A stretch of DNA of 64,000 nucleotides from Paracyclopina nana (taxonomy: Eukaryota; Arthropoda; Copepoda; Cyclopoida; Cyclopettidae), in contig JAGUCH010000004.1 of the NCBI GenBank assembly GCA_019096065.1, forward strand, positions 4,340,001-4,404,000, in the 5' to 3' direction. A model generated the notes under the pieces. It saw only the letters and a program-made list of their open reading frames with translations, had not been told where the DNA came from and made no database searches. The translations under genes and the position numbers were made by a program. Each line of letters starts with the position of its first letter. The stretch's first letter is position 1. Below, one piece after another: positions 49,937 through 58,392 of the stretch.

Positions 49937-50941
49937 TTATTTCTTGGTTGTCTTTTTCCTCTTGATGATCGGAACAATCACATCGTCGTCGCGCACGAGA
50001 TTCTTTGGCTTTTCACGAGGAGGAGCATCACGACAGTCGCACCAAGGAGTTTTCTGACGATCACAGTTAAGAGCAACGCTGACAAGAGTGTAGGGAACGC
50101 CATCAACGCAGTTCTGGAAAACTCGTCCGGATTGGAAAGACACAGAATCGAGGCCTGTCTCGCGGTCACGCTTTCGGGTGACTTCATGCTGGTCGTAACA
50201 CTTGACAAAGTCTCGCTTTCGACTTTTGCTAGAATGGAAATGCCTGAATGTGTCTTGCTTGCCAGTCGTCAGGTTGGAAGGTCTTTGAATACTGAGCCCA
50301 GCATCTAACAGCCTCCGGTGAAACTCGTCGTCCTCGAGCCCCCAGCCCCAATAACGGTTACTCATTCCATTGACTAGACGATAATGGTCTCTCGTGATGA
50401 GCAGAATCCCACCCAAAAATGTGGAGTAGTCGTACTTTGGATGGTATCCCGGAGCAGCGACGTGGAACGGTCCCTTGTCGGGAAACGAATAAGGCAGCTT
50501 GGGATTCAATGGCACCAGATCTACATCATGGAGGGCAACGTAGTCACAGTTGGGACTTCCCAATCTCTCCAGCTCGAGTTCACTCTTGATAAAGCCAGCA
50601 TTAATTAGCGAAGCACGGTTGAAGCGTAGCGTGTCGATTTGATTGATGACAAATATGGCATGAGCGATTGACTGATGGCTAAGGAATTGGCTAATTGTTG
50701 GCACAAACTCATTCAACTCCTCAAAACGGTCCCGAAATGGAATGAGAATGCAAAGGAAGTGATCCCCTTTCTCTTTTGGTGGACTAGCGATGACATGGGA
50801 TAAAGGGGACGAGTCCGAAAATCGACATGAGCCGCTCTCCTCCAGAGGGAACAATGTCATCACAAGGACCAAAACAAGACAGCAAATGAGGCAAAGCACA
50901 CAGAGGCGAAATGTGACGAGAAAATTTTTTCGCGTCAACAT
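49937..50941 (-). CDS. B4GALT7: xylosylprotein beta-1,4-galactosyltransferase 7
   Basis: Golgi type II membrane enzyme that adds the first galactose to xylose in the proteoglycan linker tetrasaccharide, starting heparan and chondroitin sulfate chains. Intronless, 334 aa. A short basic cytoplasmic tail (MLTRKNF) precedes a single TM anchor (LCVLCLICCLVLVLVMTLF). The catalytic region has IPFRDRFEELNEF, the metal-binding DVD in HDVDLVPLN (about residue 140), the LGGILLI strand, and the acceptor-site signature WGWGLEDDEFHRR (about 195-208). The C-terminal CVDGVPYTLVSVALNCD also matches the family. It ends with a basic, Lys-rich tail. The ATG at 50941 gives the expected anchor topology. Confidence 0.96.
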   Translation of the reverse strand: MLTRKNFLVTFRLCVLCLICCLVLVLVMTLFPLEESGSCRFSDSSPLSHVIASPPKEKGDHFLCILIPFRDRFEELNEFVPTISQFLSHQSIAHAIFVINQIDTLRFNRASLINAGFIKSELELERLGSPNCDYVALHDVDLVPLNPKLPYSFPDKGPFHVAAPGYHPKYDYSTFLGGILLITRDHYRLVNGMSNRYWGWGLEDDEFHRRLLDAGLSIQRPSNLTTGKQDTFRHFHSSKSRKRDFVKCYDQHEVTRKRDRETGLDSVSFQSGRVFQNCVDGVPYTLVSVALNCDRQKTPWCDCRDAPPREKPKNLVRDDDVIVPIIKRKKTTKK

Positions 50942-51621
50942 GCTTCTTCAGACACCTTCGAGGAGGTCACATTTCTATCACTTTCATGGAATAGTCCCAA
51001 ATCTGGATGAAGTTCACTTCACTCTTCAGCTGTCTGATTTTTGTTATCGCTAAATAACGCCAATCGCGCAATCGCGCAGCTCACCCAACTTTACATTTTT
51101 TAGCTGCTTCTCGCTTCTGCTGCAGCTGAGCCCCTGAGCATGAGTGGCAGCAGCCGAGTAAGGCAGAGTTGCATAGCTATCACTAAAAATGCAAATTTTC
51201 GAGTTTCGACTATTTTGTTGCATCCCATTCACTTTAGCAAAAAAGCAATTCAGGTAATTTATTTCACTGCTCCAAAATCATGCAGACCAGCGTTGCTATG
51301 TTCGACAAAAAATATTAAGCCTTAATTTGACTTGTACGGTACACTTTGATTTTTCTCGTTAAATTGCTTATTTGCATACATTTATGCGAATTTTAGGCGT
51401 CAATTTTAATTTTTTCTCTTCGATTAATCACAAACTCAATCGTTCACAGCTACATTAGACAGTGAAATGAGCTGCAAAGCGGTTAAACGTGTGATTTTCG
51501 TCTTGGATCGTGGTAACTTTCGAAATGGCATACTCAGCAGAAATCCGTTGCAGCCGGCCGCTTCAACTCAACGTTTGCTCCAGTAAATTTTTAGCCTGCA
51601 TCTTCCTCTCAAGACATCAGC
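50942..51621. other. intergenic between B4GALT7 and FKBP12
   Basis: 680 bp between divergent start codons, so it should hold both promoters and 5' UTRs. No TATA box or other clear element was picked out. Confidence 0.4.
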
Positions 51622-52006
51622 ATGGGCGTTGACATCGAAATCATGAGCCCTGGCGACGGTGCCACCTACCCCAAGGCTGGCCAAAAGGTCACGTGTCACT
51701 ATGTGCTCACACTGACTAATGGCAAAAAAATTGACTCATCGCGAGACCGTGGCAAGCCCTTCGAGTTCACTGTTGGTCGAGGAGAGGTAAAAACACAAAT
51801 TACAGCTTCACATGGCTTCTCCTTACCGATTTCGAAATTACCAGGTCATTGCCGGATGGGATAACGGCCTAACCAAGATGTCCATCGGCGAACGCGCCAA
51901 GCTGACCATTTCACCCGACATGGGCTATGGAGCCAAGGGAGTTCCTGGTTGCATTCCGCCTAATTCGACTCTGGTGTTTGACGTCGAGCTCCTTAAAGTG
52001 ACGTAA
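51622..52006 (+). CDS. FKBP1A: FKBP12-type peptidyl-prolyl isomerase
   Basis: Cytosolic cis-trans prolyl isomerase, the FK506/rapamycin receptor and a regulator of ryanodine and TGF-beta receptors. Two exons, 51622-51786 and 51845-52006, with a 58-nt intron, give 108 aa, exactly the usual FKBP12 length. Binding-pocket residues are mostly kept: Tyr in CHYVL, Asp in [14 protein letters not shown], the EVIAGW turn with Trp59, Tyr82 in MGYGAKG, Ile91 in CIPP and the C-terminal [10 protein letters not shown]. Differences from human include Ile for Phe36, Val for His87 and Cys for Ile90. The conserved start MGV fixes the ATG. Confidence 0.97.
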
Positions 52007-52256
52007 TTGATTGCATGGTGTTCAGGGATGAACTAGATGAGAGGAAAATTCACGAACTTCTCCCCCGTAATAATTTAATTGATTCGCTCTAACAATTCAA
52101 TCAACCATTTACTCTATATGTCTGCACAAACATGATCACTTAGTGCACCTCGGCTAATTTTTTATTAGCTATTTGTCTCCTATAAGAATCTAATACTATA
52201 GTTACTTTTTTTTCTCATGCTGCTGTGGCAGTTTGCAGTTCACCCTAAAAGCAACA

Positions 52257-52262
52257 AATAAA
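52257..52262 (+). terminator. poly(A) signal AATAAA for FKBP12
   Basis: AATAAA about 250 bases past the FKBP12 stop. Confidence 0.55.
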
Positions 52263-52431
52263 ATTTGAACCACACCTTGCTTAAAATCTTGAGATGCTTC
52301 AAGTTAGCTAAGAACTTATCTGTCTCTACGGGAGAGGGAGTAAAAGTGCAGTCTAGGCCATAAAAGCGTAAATATTTAAAGCGAGTATTTTGTTCCAGCT
52401 CGATCAGGTATGAGGATATAGTTATTTATTT

Positions 52432-52608
52432 CGAGCTGGGGCACGTAAAGTAGGGTCATTAAATAGCTGAGCGAGGATTTTAAAATGGGAAAACTCGAGT
52501 ACAGCTTTACTAGCCCGAGCCTGCAAGGGCTGTAATTGTACGAGTGTTTTTCCATTTTAAAATCCTCGCTCAGCTATTTAATGACCCTACTTTACGTGCC
52601 CCAGCTCG
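52432..52608. mobile_element. foldback (MITE-like) inverted repeat
   Basis: Two arms of about 66 bp (52432-52497 and 52541-52608) are almost exact reverse complements, starting CGAGCTGGGGCACGTAAAGT, around a 44-bp spacer. A transcript would form a long hairpin. There is no coding content and no clear target duplication. It sits just beyond the FKBP12 3' UTR. Confidence 0.8.
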
Positions 52609-52786
52609 GAATATACAATTTTATATACTGTAATACGATTTTCGAGTGTTTTATTGAAGTTACCGGGCTGGCCCGTGCCCTTGAAAATGCTGCTCGGTTT
52701 TTAGTTGCTTCACTGGCTCTCATGCGCTAGCATCCTGTGGTTTGGGAGCAATAAAATAGACTTTTAAGATTCATTATTGCAGTTGT

Positions 52787-52858
52787 GCTCCTATGGCACA
52801 ATGGTTAGAGTGCTGGGCTCTTAACTCAGTTGTCTAGGGTTCAAACCCCAGTCATACC
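52787..52858 (+). tRNA. tRNA-like unit, Lys(CTT)-like, degenerate acceptor stem
   Basis: An A box (TGGCACAATGG), an anticodon arm CTGGG-CTCTTAA-CTCAG with anticodon CTT, and a B box (GGTTCAAACCC) are correctly spaced. A T-run follows within 10 bases, as for a Pol III unit. The acceptor strands GCTCCTA and TCATACC do not pair, and the T stem has mismatches, so this is a tRNA pseudogene or SINE-like head rather than a working tRNA. Confidence 0.5.
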
Positions 52859-52930
52859 TTAACTTTTTTTATTTCTTTATCTGGCATAAGTCATGGTAAA
52901 GTCCTGTTCATAGCATGCAATTTTCATGTT

Positions 52931-53002
52931 GTTTCAGTAGCTCAGTGGTTAGACTATTGGAATGCTGATCCAACAGTCTGAGGTTCAAACCTAGGATAAT
53001 CC
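52931..53002 (+). tRNA. tRNA-like unit, anticodon GCT, degenerate acceptor stem
   Basis: A box TAGCTCAGTGG, perfect anticodon stem TTGGA-ATGCTGA-TCCAA (anticodon GCT, Ser, but without the long variable arm of serine tRNAs), B box GGTTCAAACCT, and TTTTTT shortly after. The acceptor ends GTTTCAG and ATAATCC do not pair. Likely a tRNA-derived Pol III unit. Confidence 0.5.
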
Positions 53003-53299
53003 TCTCTTTTTTCTAACTTCTTGGGAATTTGGATTAGTTCCATGGAATATGAGGGACATTAAATTACTTAAAATCCCTCAAATTTGATTCCAGGGCCATT
53101 AAGTATTTTATATGATGGAAAGCAATTTTCGCATGTATAATTCAGTTTACCAATTTGTCTCAGTTCATATTACTGCACATATATAAAAGCTCTGACGTTT
53201 TACTTTATCAAGTGACACACATTATAAAGTATTTTATAAGGTGTGTTGCTCCTCTGTTTGACCAGAGACCATGATATTGTAGAAAAAAGGAGAAAAAAT

Positions 53300-53371
53300 G
53301 CCTTGAATGGGAATTGAACCCTGATCATCTAGATTACGAGTCCAACGCCCTACTAACTGAGCTACCAATAC
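53300..53371 (-). tRNA. tRNA-like unit, Thr(CGT)-like, nearly intact
   Basis: On the minus strand: acceptor GTATTGG pairs with TCAAGGC at six of seven positions (wobbles included), D stem GCTC/GGGC, anticodon loop CTCGTAA (CGT), B box GGTTCAATTCC and a TTTTTT terminator (53298-53293). Two T-stem pairs are mismatched. The best tRNA candidate of the three. Confidence 0.55.
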
Positions 53372-53675
53372 AGACAGAATAATCATTGTCAGAATTCCTT
53401 CTTATTCTTCTTCTCAGCTGAGCTAAGCTTAGTAGAACAGTAGAGCCTTTTCAGAGGTACCAGACAAAACTTAATCTAACACATCTTTTAGCCCCAAAAA
53501 ATGCCAAATTATAAATGAACAATTTTTTAATTGATTGATTAAAACTTTCTGTTACTCTTGCACTACTGAGGGCCTATCAACACTAGCCTTCAAGTAATGG
53601 ATCAGGTGCTAAGTCAAGATCGCCTGGTCTGGTAACTTCATTAACATTTGAAAATTACTTTCCATCATATAAAAT

Positions 53676-53875
53676 CGTATATATATGTAAACAAATTATA
53701 AAACAGGCTTACAAAACATCTGAGCTCATTTTGCAAAGTAAAAATCTCGTTGCATTACTTGGCTCTCGCAAGCTCGAGCCCGCAAAAATGCCACTCGATT
53801 TCTACTTTACAAAATTTGCTCAGCTATTTTATTAGCTTGTTTTATAAATTGTTTACATATATAAATAGATATAAT
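53676..53875. mobile_element. second foldback element in the cluster
   Basis: Arms of about 75 bp: TATATATGTAAACAAATTAT on the left, with an inverted counterpart ending at about 53875 (ATTGTTTACATATATAAATA). The interior pair TTTTGCAAAGTAAAAATC / inverted TTTTGTAAAGTAGAAATC continues the match. Arms are more diverged than in the element at 52432, so it is older. No coding content. Confidence 0.65.
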
Positions 53876-54060
53876 ATCCCCCAAATTGCTTAGAAAGAAC
53901 AGTGATATAAAAGAGCTGAGTCGGATCGGTAAACTGAATTATAACACGAGGAAATCGTATTACAGTATATAAAATGTTTGAGTACGTGTTGCTATATGCT
54001 CATAGGATTACCGGGGCTAAATAGTTCATGGTGTTTACCAAGTTCAGTGTATTTAAGTTG

Positions 54061-54066
54061 TTTATT
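54061..54066 (-). terminator. poly(A) signal AATAAA for the E-Syt-like gene
   Basis: Minus-strand AATAAA about 35 bases past the stop at 54099. Confidence 0.6.
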
Positions 54067-54098
54067 ATTGCTCTAAATGTTATGGAATCGACATCTCA

Positions 54099-55739
54099 TT
54101 AAGTCAGATTTTTGAGAGATACTTGATAGAGTGACAGGGATACGGATAGAGTCGTCTCTGTCTCCTTGTCAAGAAGTATATCCAAATCCTTAAATGTTTC
54201 GTCTCCAAAATCTTTCAAGTACACTTTGGTAGCTTCCCCTATCCACGATCTTCCAGAACAATTCCATACCTTGAGCTCAAGGCAGGAATTTACATCTCTG
54301 ATATTTTCAACAAACATCAAAGTGCCTTCATTGATGTTGGTTATATTTTTAGATGCTAGGGGCTCAAGTGAGGTCCATTCCTCCACCTTTCCATTTTCCC
54401 TTTGATGCATGTAGATGTAAACTTCAGGCTTGGTTGCCACTCTTCCATCTAGTTGCCCTAAGAAAATGCTCAAAACTCCATACGGTTTTGCAACTTCGGC
54501 TGAATCCCGTCGCTTGTTTGAGACGGGAATAGCTTCAAACTCAATTTTGACACGGCCTTCAGAGTCCTCGAAGTTGTACCAGTCGTAAATTTTCTGAGCT
54601 TTGCTTATGTTTGCTACAAGTTCAGTTACTTTGCCAATTTGTATCTTGTACTCGTTGAAAATGGTCACGACCACTTTTTGCTTGTACACATGCTCGACCG
54701 GGAAGATTTTCTCAAAGCCCAAATTTTTTGGGCATTTTTTAGCGTCAGAGCAAAAGTTTTGCGTCTGACCTCCCATGCAAATTGTGGCATACCTAATGGG
54801 CTCTTTCTGGGAAGTGCAGTAGGTAGTTTCGTCTGTGGAATGGTCGATTTCTTCGACAGCAACTCGAATGAGCATCAAAGGAGCAAGCATTAGAGCTCTG
54901 CTGTTAAATTGGGTCTTCACAGGAAAATGCTCCCTTAATGGCTTCACTATTGATAGTGGAAGCTTGATAGGTAGCATCAACATTCTAGGCAAAACCATAC
55001 GTTTTAGAAGCTTGACATTAACAATGTGCATCACCATCTCATCAAACCCGGGTATGTCAGCGATACCCTCTAGCCTTGAAATACTGCAGTCATAAGATGG
55101 TGGCTCAATAAAGCTAAATTGCACACCCGATATTATCGGTAGATGATGTGTCCAATTCTTCAAAACAACTCTCATGTGCGCATCTTTCACTTTCACATCT
55201 TTGACCACCACTGGAATCTCCAGCAGCTTTTCATCAAACGAAATGCTGATGAGAGCATTTCCATCATAATTTGCAACTATGTCCATAAGCAGATTATTGT
55301 TCTCGATCCAGGACTCAATTGACTTCAATCTGGGCGCTTGATCGCCAATATGAAAATCATTGAGATGTACTGTTCCAAAAATTCCCAATTTGTTTTTGAG
55401 TTCCTCAACAATTAATGGCCAGATCTCTTCGCGAAAGCGGGTGTTGAAGTAAGTGCGATAATTAAGCCACATCTTCTTGATGATTACGTTTACCCATTCG
55501 GCTGAATTGCTCTTGCTCTGATTTCTGCCACTGATTTTGCAAAAAGATTGGACGCCTACATGATTTCTTCCGGGGTGGCTACGAAGATGGTGGTCTTTAA
55601 AGGCTATGTAGAAAGCTCGCACAATGAGCCCAACAGGAATGCCGAGCGCAAATCCGCCATAAAGAGTAGAATAGTACACAATCGCAATAGATGCGAGTTT
55701 AAGTAAGATTTTCTGGTCTTTGTACGTTAAAGAAAACAT
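54099..55739 (-). CDS. extended-synaptotagmin-like SMP/C2 lipid-transfer protein (intronless)
   Basis: Single-exon 546-aa protein. The N-terminus has a hydrophobic hairpin (KLASIAIVYYSTLYGGFALG, then IPVGLIVRAFYIAF) like the ER anchor of extended synaptotagmins. Residues about 78-275 form an SMP lipid-transfer domain: EWVNVIIKKMW, then HLNDFHIGDQAPRLKSIESW, the HMRVVLKNWTHHLPIISGVQ strand and GIADIPGFDEMV. Two C2-like regions follow (about 310-430 and 435-546; CMGGQTQNF and the GVLSIFLGQLDG start), but the Asp residues that bind Ca2+ in typical C2 domains are mostly missing. It is shorter than usual E-Syts and lacks introns, so it may be an old retrocopy or a lineage-specific member. Its start codon lies 180 bp from that of TRMT6, divergent. 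Expected role: tethering and lipid exchange at ER contact sites. Confidence 0.82.
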   Translation of the reverse strand: MFSLTYKDQKILLKLASIAIVYYSTLYGGFALGIPVGLIVRAFYIAFKDHHLRSHPGRNHVGVQSFCKISGRNQSKSNSAEWVNVIIKKMWLNYRTYFNTRFREEIWPLIVEELKNKLGIFGTVHLNDFHIGDQAPRLKSIESWIENNNLLMDIVANYDGNALISISFDEKLLEIPVVVKDVKVKDAHMRVVLKNWTHHLPIISGVQFSFIEPPSYDCSISRLEGIADIPGFDEMVMHIVNVKLLKRMVLPRMLMLPIKLPLSIVKPLREHFPVKTQFNSRALMLAPLMLIRVAVEEIDHSTDETTYCTSQKEPIRYATICMGGQTQNFCSDAKKCPKNLGFEKIFPVEHVYKQKVVVTIFNEYKIQIGKVTELVANISKAQKIYDWYNFEDSEGRVKIEFEAIPVSNKRRDSAEVAKPYGVLSIFLGQLDGRVATKPEVYIYMHQRENGKVEEWTSLEPLASKNITNINEGTLMFVENIRDVNSCLELKVWNCSGRSWIGEATKVYLKDFGDETFKDLDILLDKETETTLSVSLSLYQVSLKNLT

Positions 55740-55919
55740 CTTCCATTAACGTTCTCCAATTTGACGCAAAAAATTGATCATGGTATAGAGAGGTTGCGCT
55801 GCGAGTTTTTACCGAATTTCCGCATTGATAACAAAAACAAAACAACGTTTCCCGCATGTTGAAGCTGAATATCTTGAAGCAAGCATTGAGTTCAAATTGT
55901 TAAAGTTATCAGCACGGAA
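55740..55919. promoter_or_regulatory. divergent promoter of the E-Syt-like gene and TRMT6
   Basis: 180 bp between two divergent ATGs with no TATA box seen. It must carry both core promoters or short 5' UTRs. Confidence 0.45.
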
Positions 55920-57203
55920 ATGGATGTCATCAAGGACGGAGAGATTGTAGTGATTCAGCGTCACAACTACATGAGAACTCAAAGGCTCTCTGCCTCTAAG
56001 AATTGTCAAGTTCAGCTTGGCCGTGATAGCATTGAGATGAAAAACATTTTGGGTCACCCTTACGGCACAGCGTTCAAAATGGTCCCCCATGACGCGAAGA
56101 AGAAATGGTGGAAAGTTGAAAAGACCGACGATGTCATTGACTTTGAGGCTCTTTTCTTGGGGGAGAACGAACCGAGTGGAGAGGACAATCGCAACATTTG
56201 TGATTCCAACACAGACGCTCAGGGGCTGAAGCGTGAGCAAATTGAGGCCATGAAAGAGGAACGTGTTGATGGGGTGGAAATAGTGGAGCAGCTCATTGAA
56301 AATAGCGCTAGTTTTCACCAAAAGACCAAATTTTCTCAAGCCAAATTCCTGAAGAAGAAGGCGAAAAAGTACTTTCAGTACGTGGTGATCAAGAAGCCCA
56401 GCATCCGACTCTTGATGCAGATCAACTACAAAAACGATCCGATGAAAATGATGAACCTAAGGGTCGACACCCTTGCTCAGTTGATGAACAACGCAAACAT
56501 AAGATCAGGCGGAAAGTACATGATTTACGAGACAGGCTGTCAAGGGATCATCATTGCGGCTGCTTTAGAACGCTTAGGGTTGGATCCCAAAGGAAAATTA
56601 GTGCACATTTTCCAGACTGGAAATCCCCAGACCACTAGCCTTGCTGCCATGAATTTTGGAAACGACTTGCTGGCTAATTTGACCACTATCAACATGTACC
56701 ACTTGAGGTCCCTAGAGCAAGGAAAAGACATCACTAACATGCACGGTGCTAACGGCAACTCGGAATCGAACAATGAAGAGCCCAAAGTGCCGGTGAGGCA
56801 AAAGCAACGCGAGGAAAGCATCAAAACTTATGAGATGATGAAGTCCTGTAAATTGGATGGTCTCATAATAGCCTGCAAGCAGCACCCAACCAACATCCTA
56901 TTAGCACTTGTCAAGTACTTGGCATACTCTAGGCCATTCGTAGTGTTCTCTCCTTACAAAGAGCCTCTTCTAGATGCTTATACAGCGATCAAAGAAACTG
57001 GAAAAACAGTCATGGTCACCATGAGTGAAACTTGGCTTCGCAATTACCAAGTTCTGCCGGATCGCAGTCACCCTGAAGTGCTCATGTCTGGAGGAGGAGG
57101 CTACATTTTGAGTGGTATTTACGTAGACAATGCCGATCCTGAAAATGGAGCTGGCAATGATGAAGACCAATCATCGCAGAATAAAAGAATGCGCTCACAA
57201 TAG
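55920..57203 (+). CDS. TRMT6: TRMT6 (Gcd10), non-catalytic subunit of tRNA m1A58 methyltransferase
   Basis: Partner of TRMT61A in the nuclear complex that makes 1-methyladenosine at position 58 of tRNAs. Intronless, 427 aa. The N-terminal domain has GEIVVIQRHNYMR. The middle helical region has GLKREQIEAMKEE, then KFSQAKFLKKKAKKYFQYVV and the signature RVDTLAQLMNNANIRSGGKY. The Rossmann-like C-terminal domain has YETGCQGIIIAAALERLG, then SCKLDGLIIACKQHPTNIL, RPFVVFSPYKEPLLDAY, SETWLRNYQVLPDRSHP and the final MSGGGGYILSGI. These strings are characteristic of the family. The protein is somewhat shorter than human TRMT6 (497). An ATTAAA (57219) follows the stop, and the first NUDT1 ATG is only 61 bases away. 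Confidence 0.95.
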   Translation: MDVIKDGEIVVIQRHNYMRTQRLSASKNCQVQLGRDSIEMKNILGHPYGTAFKMVPHDAKKKWWKVEKTDDVIDFEALFLGENEPSGEDNRNICDSNTDAQGLKREQIEAMKEERVDGVEIVEQLIENSASFHQKTKFSQAKFLKKKAKKYFQYVVIKKPSIRLLMQINYKNDPMKMMNLRVDTLAQLMNNANIRSGGKYMIYETGCQGIIIAAALERLGLDPKGKLVHIFQTGNPQTTSLAAMNFGNDLLANLTTINMYHLRSLEQGKDITNMHGANGNSESNNEEPKVPVRQKQREESIKTYEMMKSCKLDGLIIACKQHPTNILLALVKYLAYSRPFVVFSPYKEPLLDAYTAIKETGKTVMVTMSETWLRNYQVLPDRSHPEVLMSGGGGYILSGIYVDNADPENGAGNDEDQSSQNKRMRSQ

Positions 57204-57218
57204 CTCTAATATTGTGTC

Positions 57219-57224
57219 ATTAAA
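57219..57224 (+). terminator. poly(A) signal ATTAAA for TRMT6
   Basis: ATTAAA 15 bases past the TRMT6 stop and 40 bases before the next start codon. Confidence 0.35.
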
Positions 57225-57264
57225 TATCAAACTGAATACAGCAACATTTTTCATATTGTAGATC

Positions 57265-57753
57265 ATGACGGAGCCTGCTGTGGGCAAAAAAGTACTGACT
57301 CTTGTGTACATCATGAACGAAGATGAAATTTTGCTTGGGCTCAAAAAGCGTGGGTTTGGGCAAGGCAACTGGAATGGCTTTGGAGGCAAAGTAAATGTTG
57401 ATGAAACAATTGTTGCTTGTGCAGTAAGAGAGGTCAAGGAAGAGTGTGGCCTTACATTGCAGGCAGATGATATGGAGCAGATGGCAATCATCGATTTTGA
57501 ATTCAAGGGTGATCCGGTGCATCTAGAAGTGCATGTGTTCAAAGTGGAACGGTTCTCAGGAGAAGTGACGGAGTCAGATGAAATGGCCCCCAAGTGGTTC
57601 AAAATCTCGGAAATTCCTTATGAGAAAATGTGGGTTGATGATGTGATTTGGCACCCTCTTTTTTTCCAAGGTCAAAAGTTTCAAGCCTATTTCCTTTTTG
57701 AGGGTATGGACAAGATCCTTAGCCATTCTCTCGTTCCTGTCCAGCATTTGTAA
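57265..57753 (+). CDS. NUDT1: MTH1-type 8-oxo-dGTP diphosphatase, copy 1
   Basis: Cleans the nucleotide pool by hydrolysing oxidised purine nucleoside triphosphates. Intronless, 162 aa (human 156). The Nudix box GX5EX7REUXEEXGU is complete at residues 41-63: Gly41, Glu47, Arg55-Glu56-Val57, Glu59-Glu60, Gly62. MTH1-specific strings are present: GFGQGNWNGFGGK, DFEFKGDP, ESDEMAPKWF and KMWVDDVIWHP. In the last, Asp125-Asp126 correspond to the base-recognising Asp119-Asp120 of human MTH1. It starts 61 bases after the TRMT6 stop on the same strand. A near-identical fold follows at 58393, so this is half of a tandem duplication. Confidence 0.95.
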   Translation: MTEPAVGKKVLTLVYIMNEDEILLGLKKRGFGQGNWNGFGGKVNVDETIVACAVREVKEECGLTLQADDMEQMAIIDFEFKGDPVHLEVHVFKVERFSGEVTESDEMAPKWFKISEIPYEKMWVDDVIWHPLFFQGQKFQAYFLFEGMDKILSHSLVPVQHL

Positions 57754-58392
57754 TGAGACTACTAAAGCATTATATGCCTTGACATTTCCCATGCTCTTGT
57801 AGCACGTACTAACCATTCCAGTTTTCTTAAGTAACTTTTTGGTATCATCATGAACAACGATAAAAGTGGATATTTGAAAGGAATGTTGTTTTGCATAGTA
57901 AATGATAAAAGCGTTGACGTGCTTCGTACCTTATTTGCTGGTTAAGCGTGACTTTGCTAGCCATTGGTTGCCACGCATTCCTTAAAAGAGTTGCCCAACT
58001 GTCATATTTTTTCATCTGTACGGTTGAAATAAAATGCAGATGGATGAGTGTAACAAAGAATTGTAATGTGTTGTGAAAAGTAATTAGCCTGCTATTATTT
58101 TGAGCGTTGCATTAGCTAAGTACTCCGATGTAAGATTCTTATCAAGGAAGTGATCATTAGCCAAGTATTGACAACACCCTTGACCTATGTTTATTCTAAA
58201 AAAGTTGTTAAAATGCGTGCTTCATTACATAAAAATTCAACCCATATAGCCCATATAAAAAACTTGCTAATGACTCATTCTTCATATTGAATGAATGGCC
58301 GTTTTACGTTACTTTGTTGAGCGTGTGAGCGGAAGATAAGAAACCTCAATGAATGCAAGCAAACATCGTCTGGACATTTCACTCTGAATAGT
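57754..58392. other. spacer between the NUDT1 copies
   Basis: About 640 bp containing the copy 1 3' UTR (AATAAA at 58028) and the presumed promoter of copy 2. No homology to the 5' flank of copy 1 was obvious. Confidence 0.4.
58028..58033 (+). terminator. poly(A) signal AATAAA for NUDT1 copy 1
   Basis: AATAAA about 275 bases past the stop. Confidence 0.5.

Larger units (their letters stand above)
52615..53977. repeat. long-range inverted repeats enclosing the tRNA-like cluster
   Basis: ACAATTTTATATACTGTAAT and its continuation (52615-52650) recur inverted at 53943-53977. Inside, 53105-53136 recurs inverted at 53643-53675 (TTTTATATGATGGAAAG), and TATAATTCAGTTTACC (about 53136) recurs inverted near 53927-53943. 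The nested arrangement suggests insertions of related foldback elements into one another. Confidence 0.6.
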
